NCBI GenBank assembly: GCA_012517475.1
Contig: JAAYUV010000060.1
Location: 1-64,000, forward strand
Origin: Peptococcaceae bacterium
GTDB lineage: Bacteria > Bacillota > Desulfitobacteriia > Desulfitobacteriales > Syntrophobotulaceae
DNA: 64,000 nt
Direction of reading: 5' to 3'
Part shown: piece by piece, positions 62,984-64,000 of the stretch
Layout: each line of letters opens with the position of its first letter
Position numbering within the stretch: the stretch's first letter is position 1
Position numbers and translations under genes: made by a program
Notes under the pieces: model-generated
Databases searched by the model: none
Told to the model about the DNA's origin: nothing
Seen by the model: the letters and a program-made list of their open reading frames with translations, nothing else

Positions 62984-64000
62984 ATGGCTTTTTCGAAAAC
63001 TAATCGAGCCAATACGCTAAACGGTATTTTTCTTGTTTCGCTGTTCGCGCTCTCGGCAATGTATATTGCCGAACTGCCGTTCGTGGAAATAATCGGATTT
63101 AGTCCTCTTGTAATCGCGATTCTTTTGGGTATGATATATGGAAACACCTTAAGGCATAAGCTTCCGGCCGAATGGGTTCCCGGAGTGATTTTTTGCTCGA
63201 AAAGCATCTTGCGCTTCGCGATTGTTTTTTACGGCTTTCGCATTACCTATCAGCAGGTTTTTGCGGTCGGAGCGGAGGCTTTGGTTCTGGACGCGGCTAT
63301 CGTCTCGGGAACCTTCGTGCTCGGATGGTTTTTGGGCACAAAGGTTTTCGGGATTGACCGGGATTCTTCGATGCTGATCGGTTCCGGAGCTTCCATCTGC
63401 GGAGCGGCGGCGGTACTGGCAACGGAGAGTACGCTGAAAAGCGAGCCGCATAAAACCGCGTTGGCCGTTGCGACAGTGGTTTTGTTCGGTACACTGGGGA
63501 TGTTTTTATATCCGGTTTTGTTTAAATACGGCATTTTGATGATGGATCCCAAGGAATACGGCATTTACGTCGGAGCGACGGTGCACGAGGTGGCACAGGT
63601 GGTGGTCGCCGGCAGCGCCGTCAGCAAAGTGGCGGGCGATACCGCCGTGATTGTTAAAATGACACGGGTGATGATGCTTGCCCCCTTTTTGGTGGTTTTG
63701 TCCTACTTTTTGGCAAAAAGCCGACCGAAGACGGGCGGCCAAACAAAGAAATCTGACGAAACGTCGAAAATCGTGATTCCCTGGTTTGCGGTCTATTTTC
63801 TGCTGGTCGCAGGGTTTAACTCCCTTAATCTTTTGCCCAAAGAGTTGGTTTCCGTCATTAATAAAATCGACACCATTTTGCTCGCCATGGCGATGGCGGC
63901 GCTCGGGATCGAGACCAACTTTTCCAAACTCAAAAATGTCGGCCTCAAGCCGTTCATTCTGGCAGGAGCGCTCTTTGTCTGGCTGATTTTTGGCGGATAC
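62984..64000 (+). CDS. YeiH-family putative sulfate/anion exporter (partial)
   Basis: 339 residues are visible, cut by the window end. ATG with AAGGGGG upstream. MFS-independent membrane protein with ten or so helices: VIAILLGMIYGNTL, SILRFAIVFYGFRITYQQV, GSGASICGAAAVLATES, GIYVGATVHEVAQVVVAGSAVS and the C-terminal ALGIETNFSKLKNVGLKP are signature segments of the family (PF03601). From about 63180 on the gene is clearly richer in G and C than its surroundings, which suggests transfer. It is divergent from its likely LysR regulator. Confidence 0.93.
   Translation, partial: MAFSKTNRANTLNGIFLVSLFALSAMYIAELPFVEIIGFSPLVIAILLGMIYGNTLRHKLPAEWVPGVIFCSKSILRFAIVFYGFRITYQQVFAVGAEALVLDAAIVSGTFVLGWFLGTKVFGIDRDSSMLIGSGASICGAAAVLATESTLKSEPHKTALAVATVVLFGTLGMFLYPVLFKYGILMMDPKEYGIYVGATVHEVAQVVVAGSAVSKVAGDTAVIVKMTRVMMLAPFLVVLSYFLAKSRPKTGGQTKKSDETSKIVIPWFAVYFLLVAGFNSLNLLPKELVSVINKIDTILLAMAMAALGIETNFSKLKNVGLKPFILAGALFVWLIFGGY

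Noticed and set aside
1..64000. tRNA and rRNA genes
   Set aside because: No cloverleaf with a T-loop GGTTCRAAT-type box and no rRNA signature was noticed on either strand by reading; a covariance search would be decisive.

Overview
The window comes from a low-GC, strictly anaerobic Firmicute, most like the Peptococcaceae (Desulfitobacterium/Desulfosporosinus type). This is inferred from gene content: 2-oxoacid:ferredoxin oxidoreductase, a molybdopterin oxidoreductase relic, B12-type ribonucleotide reductase debris, the carboxynorspermidine pathway, AAGGAGG-type ribosome sites and a sigma-54 activator. There are no rRNA or tRNA genes and no CRISPR array.

Layout. 0-3 kb: end of an IS4-type element, an AraC relic, an alpha/beta hydrolase, a broken ferric-reductase-like gene and a cation-efflux gene. 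3-11 kb: an intact catabolic block on the minus strand, a four-subunit 2-oxoacid:ferredoxin oxidoreductase plus a P-loop ATPase, flanked by two paralogous pairs of XRE-cupin regulator and AMP-forming acyl-CoA ligase. 11-22 kb: mostly damaged genes (molybdopterin oxidoreductase, PucR-type regulator, ArsS/peroxidase-like pair, glycosyltransferase-GtrA, NAGPA glycosidase, sensor kinase) between intact small operons (CmpB/HD/TetR, response regulator). 22-25 kb: carboxynorspermidine synthase and decarboxylase. 25-33 kb: transposase and MFS relics, DUF1847, a CPBP protease with an ABC-2 exporter, and a decayed glutathionylspermidine-synthase/DUF350/ion-channel stretch. 32.8-36 kb: an intact 986-residue TOTE-type primase-helicase-phospholipase-D protein, the clearest conflict-system gene. 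36-46 kb: serine-recombinase relics and a metal(loid)-responsive operon (ArsR, permeases, cation efflux, ferredoxin, thioredoxin, CopZ-like) split by an IS4-type element with visible inverted repeats and a 7-bp target duplication. 46-50 kb: cyclic-di-GMP genes, one intact GGDEF-EAL protein and two broken ones, one behind a c-di-GMP-I riboswitch. 50-52 kb: RhuM and a 54-residue Cys-containing protein. 52-61 kb: a hydantoin/lactam-type catabolic locus with NCS1 permease, DUF917, hydantoinase/oxoprolinase and racemase, diverging from a sigma-54 activator that is followed by a second DUF917 and a strongly diverged hydantoinase-like protein. 61-64 kb: recombinase-like debris, a LysR regulator and a partial YeiH-family exporter.

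The main theme is contrast: complete operons alternate with about fifteen places where two incomplete genes, or two parts of one gene, are joined abruptly. Most look like short deletions and many shift the frame, so the window records strong gene erosion (or, less likely, assembly collapse). The best candidates for new biology are the TOTE protein, the diverged DUF917/hydantoinase pair with its activator and control region, and a nuclease-PAS chimera.
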